Of a stretch of DNA of 5,721 bases, positions 5,549 through 5,721 are shown piece by piece. The position numbers and the translations under genes were made by a program. Within the stretch, counting starts at the first letter, position 1. Every line of letters starts with the position of its first letter. Location: the NCBI GenBank assembly GCA_031279175.1, contig JAITJA010000047.1, positions 1 through 5,721 of the forward strand. The letters are read 5' to 3'. Below the pieces are notes generated by a model. That model had not been told where the DNA came from and made no database searches. It saw only the letters and a list, made by a program, of their open reading frames with translations. This DNA is from Odoribacteraceae bacterium. GTDB lineage: Bacteria > Bacteroidota > Bacteroidia > Bacteroidales > Marinifilaceae.

Positions 5549-5716
5549 TCCGCGAAGCTCGCGGATGGCTCCGCGAAGCTCGCGGACGGCTCCGCGAAGC
5601 TCGCGGACGGCTCCGCGAAGCTCGCGGACGGCCCCGCGAAGCTCGCGGACGGCTCCGCGGCGGCCGCGGACGGCATCGCGGCGGCCGCGGACGGCATCGC
5701 GGCGGCCGCGGAAGTA
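5549..5716. repeat. Eight 21-bp tandem repeats with palindromic cores
   Basis: Units start at 5549, 5570, 5591, 5612, 5633, 5654, 5675 and 5696 without spacers. Units 1-5 (type A) carry the core CCGCGA-AGC-TCGCGG, a 6-bp dyad with a 3-nt loop. Units 6-8 (type B) carry CCGCGG-CGG-CCGCGG, where the innermost A-T pair has become G-C and the dyad is kept (units 7 and 8 have T for the first base). Unit 8 degenerates in its last four bases, close to the window edge at 5721. The period is seven codons and no unit has a stop in any frame: the plus strand would read SAKLADG/SAAAADG and the minus strand EPSASFA. Open frames across it are therefore uninformative. Function unknown. Confidence 0.9.
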
Positions 5717-5721
5717 CTCTC

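Noticed and set aside
5413..5697. Minus-strand open frame with EPSASFA heptapeptide repeats
   Set aside because: The repeat unit is 21 bp and free of stops in all frames, so openness means nothing. The frame runs through the terminator hairpin and into the AraC remnant, and its non-repeat tail has no protein features.
5549..5716. CRISPR array
   Set aside because: Units are 21 bp, directly abutting, with no unique spacers and no cas genes nearby.
5531..5721. Plus-strand frame reading SAKLADG repeats, a possible coiled coil continuing past the window
   Set aside because: An in-frame TGA lies at 5528-5530 and no start codon lies between it and the repeats. A gene starting inside the array cannot be excluded, but nothing supports it.

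Overview
The window reads as chromosomal DNA of a GC-rich member of the Bacteroidota, probably Bacteroidales. The evidence is an S46-family dipeptidyl peptidase with an Asp/Glu-specificity arginine, the tight order DUF2520 / kdsC-like / maf that is familiar from Bacteroidales genomes, start codons preceded by A/T-rich leaders rather than clear Shine-Dalgarno sequences, a TAnnTTTG-type promoter, and a remnant of an AraC-type helix-turn-helix like those ending Bacteroidales hybrid two-component regulators. I cannot name the genus.

Layout. Positions 616-5144 hold one compact five-gene cluster, all on the minus strand, with intergenic gaps of 3, 10, 1 and 18 bases. In transcription order: a 157-residue protein of unknown function with a HEPN-like RNxxxH motif (4671-5144); a Rossmann/DUF2520 protein (3873-4667); a KDO-8-phosphate phosphatase-like HAD hydrolase (3341-3862); a Maf nucleotide pyrophosphatase of the dTTP/UTP type (2746-3339); and an exported DPP11-like S46 peptidase (616-2727). 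A promoter candidate at 5193-5228 fits the first gene.

Right flank (5145-5721). Behind the promoter, on the plus strand, lies a 47-codon fragment of an AraC-family DNA-binding domain (5292-5435). A strong hairpin with T-rich flanks on both strands follows, and then an array of eight 21-bp tandem repeats (5549-5716), each built around a palindrome. Two repeat types differ by a paired change that keeps the dyad.

Left flank (1-615). I see no convincing gene here. It holds an unusual density of inverted repeats: a roughly 30-bp-arm imperfect inverted repeat with A/T palindromes (23-130), a (CG)6 run, a 44-nt hairpin (160-203), a large perfect-stem hairpin likely to end the operon (409-477), and two smaller hairpins close to the peptidase stop codon. 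Two of the elements share a 24-bp direct repeat (20/24 identical).

How the genes fit together. The kdsC-like gene serves lipopolysaccharide KDO synthesis, Maf is a housekeeping nucleotide pyrophosphatase, and the S46 enzyme removes dipeptides from peptides in the periplasm. These are unrelated core functions that share a transcript, so the cluster looks ordinary. The less explained material is the 157-residue protein and the structured, repeat-rich flanks.
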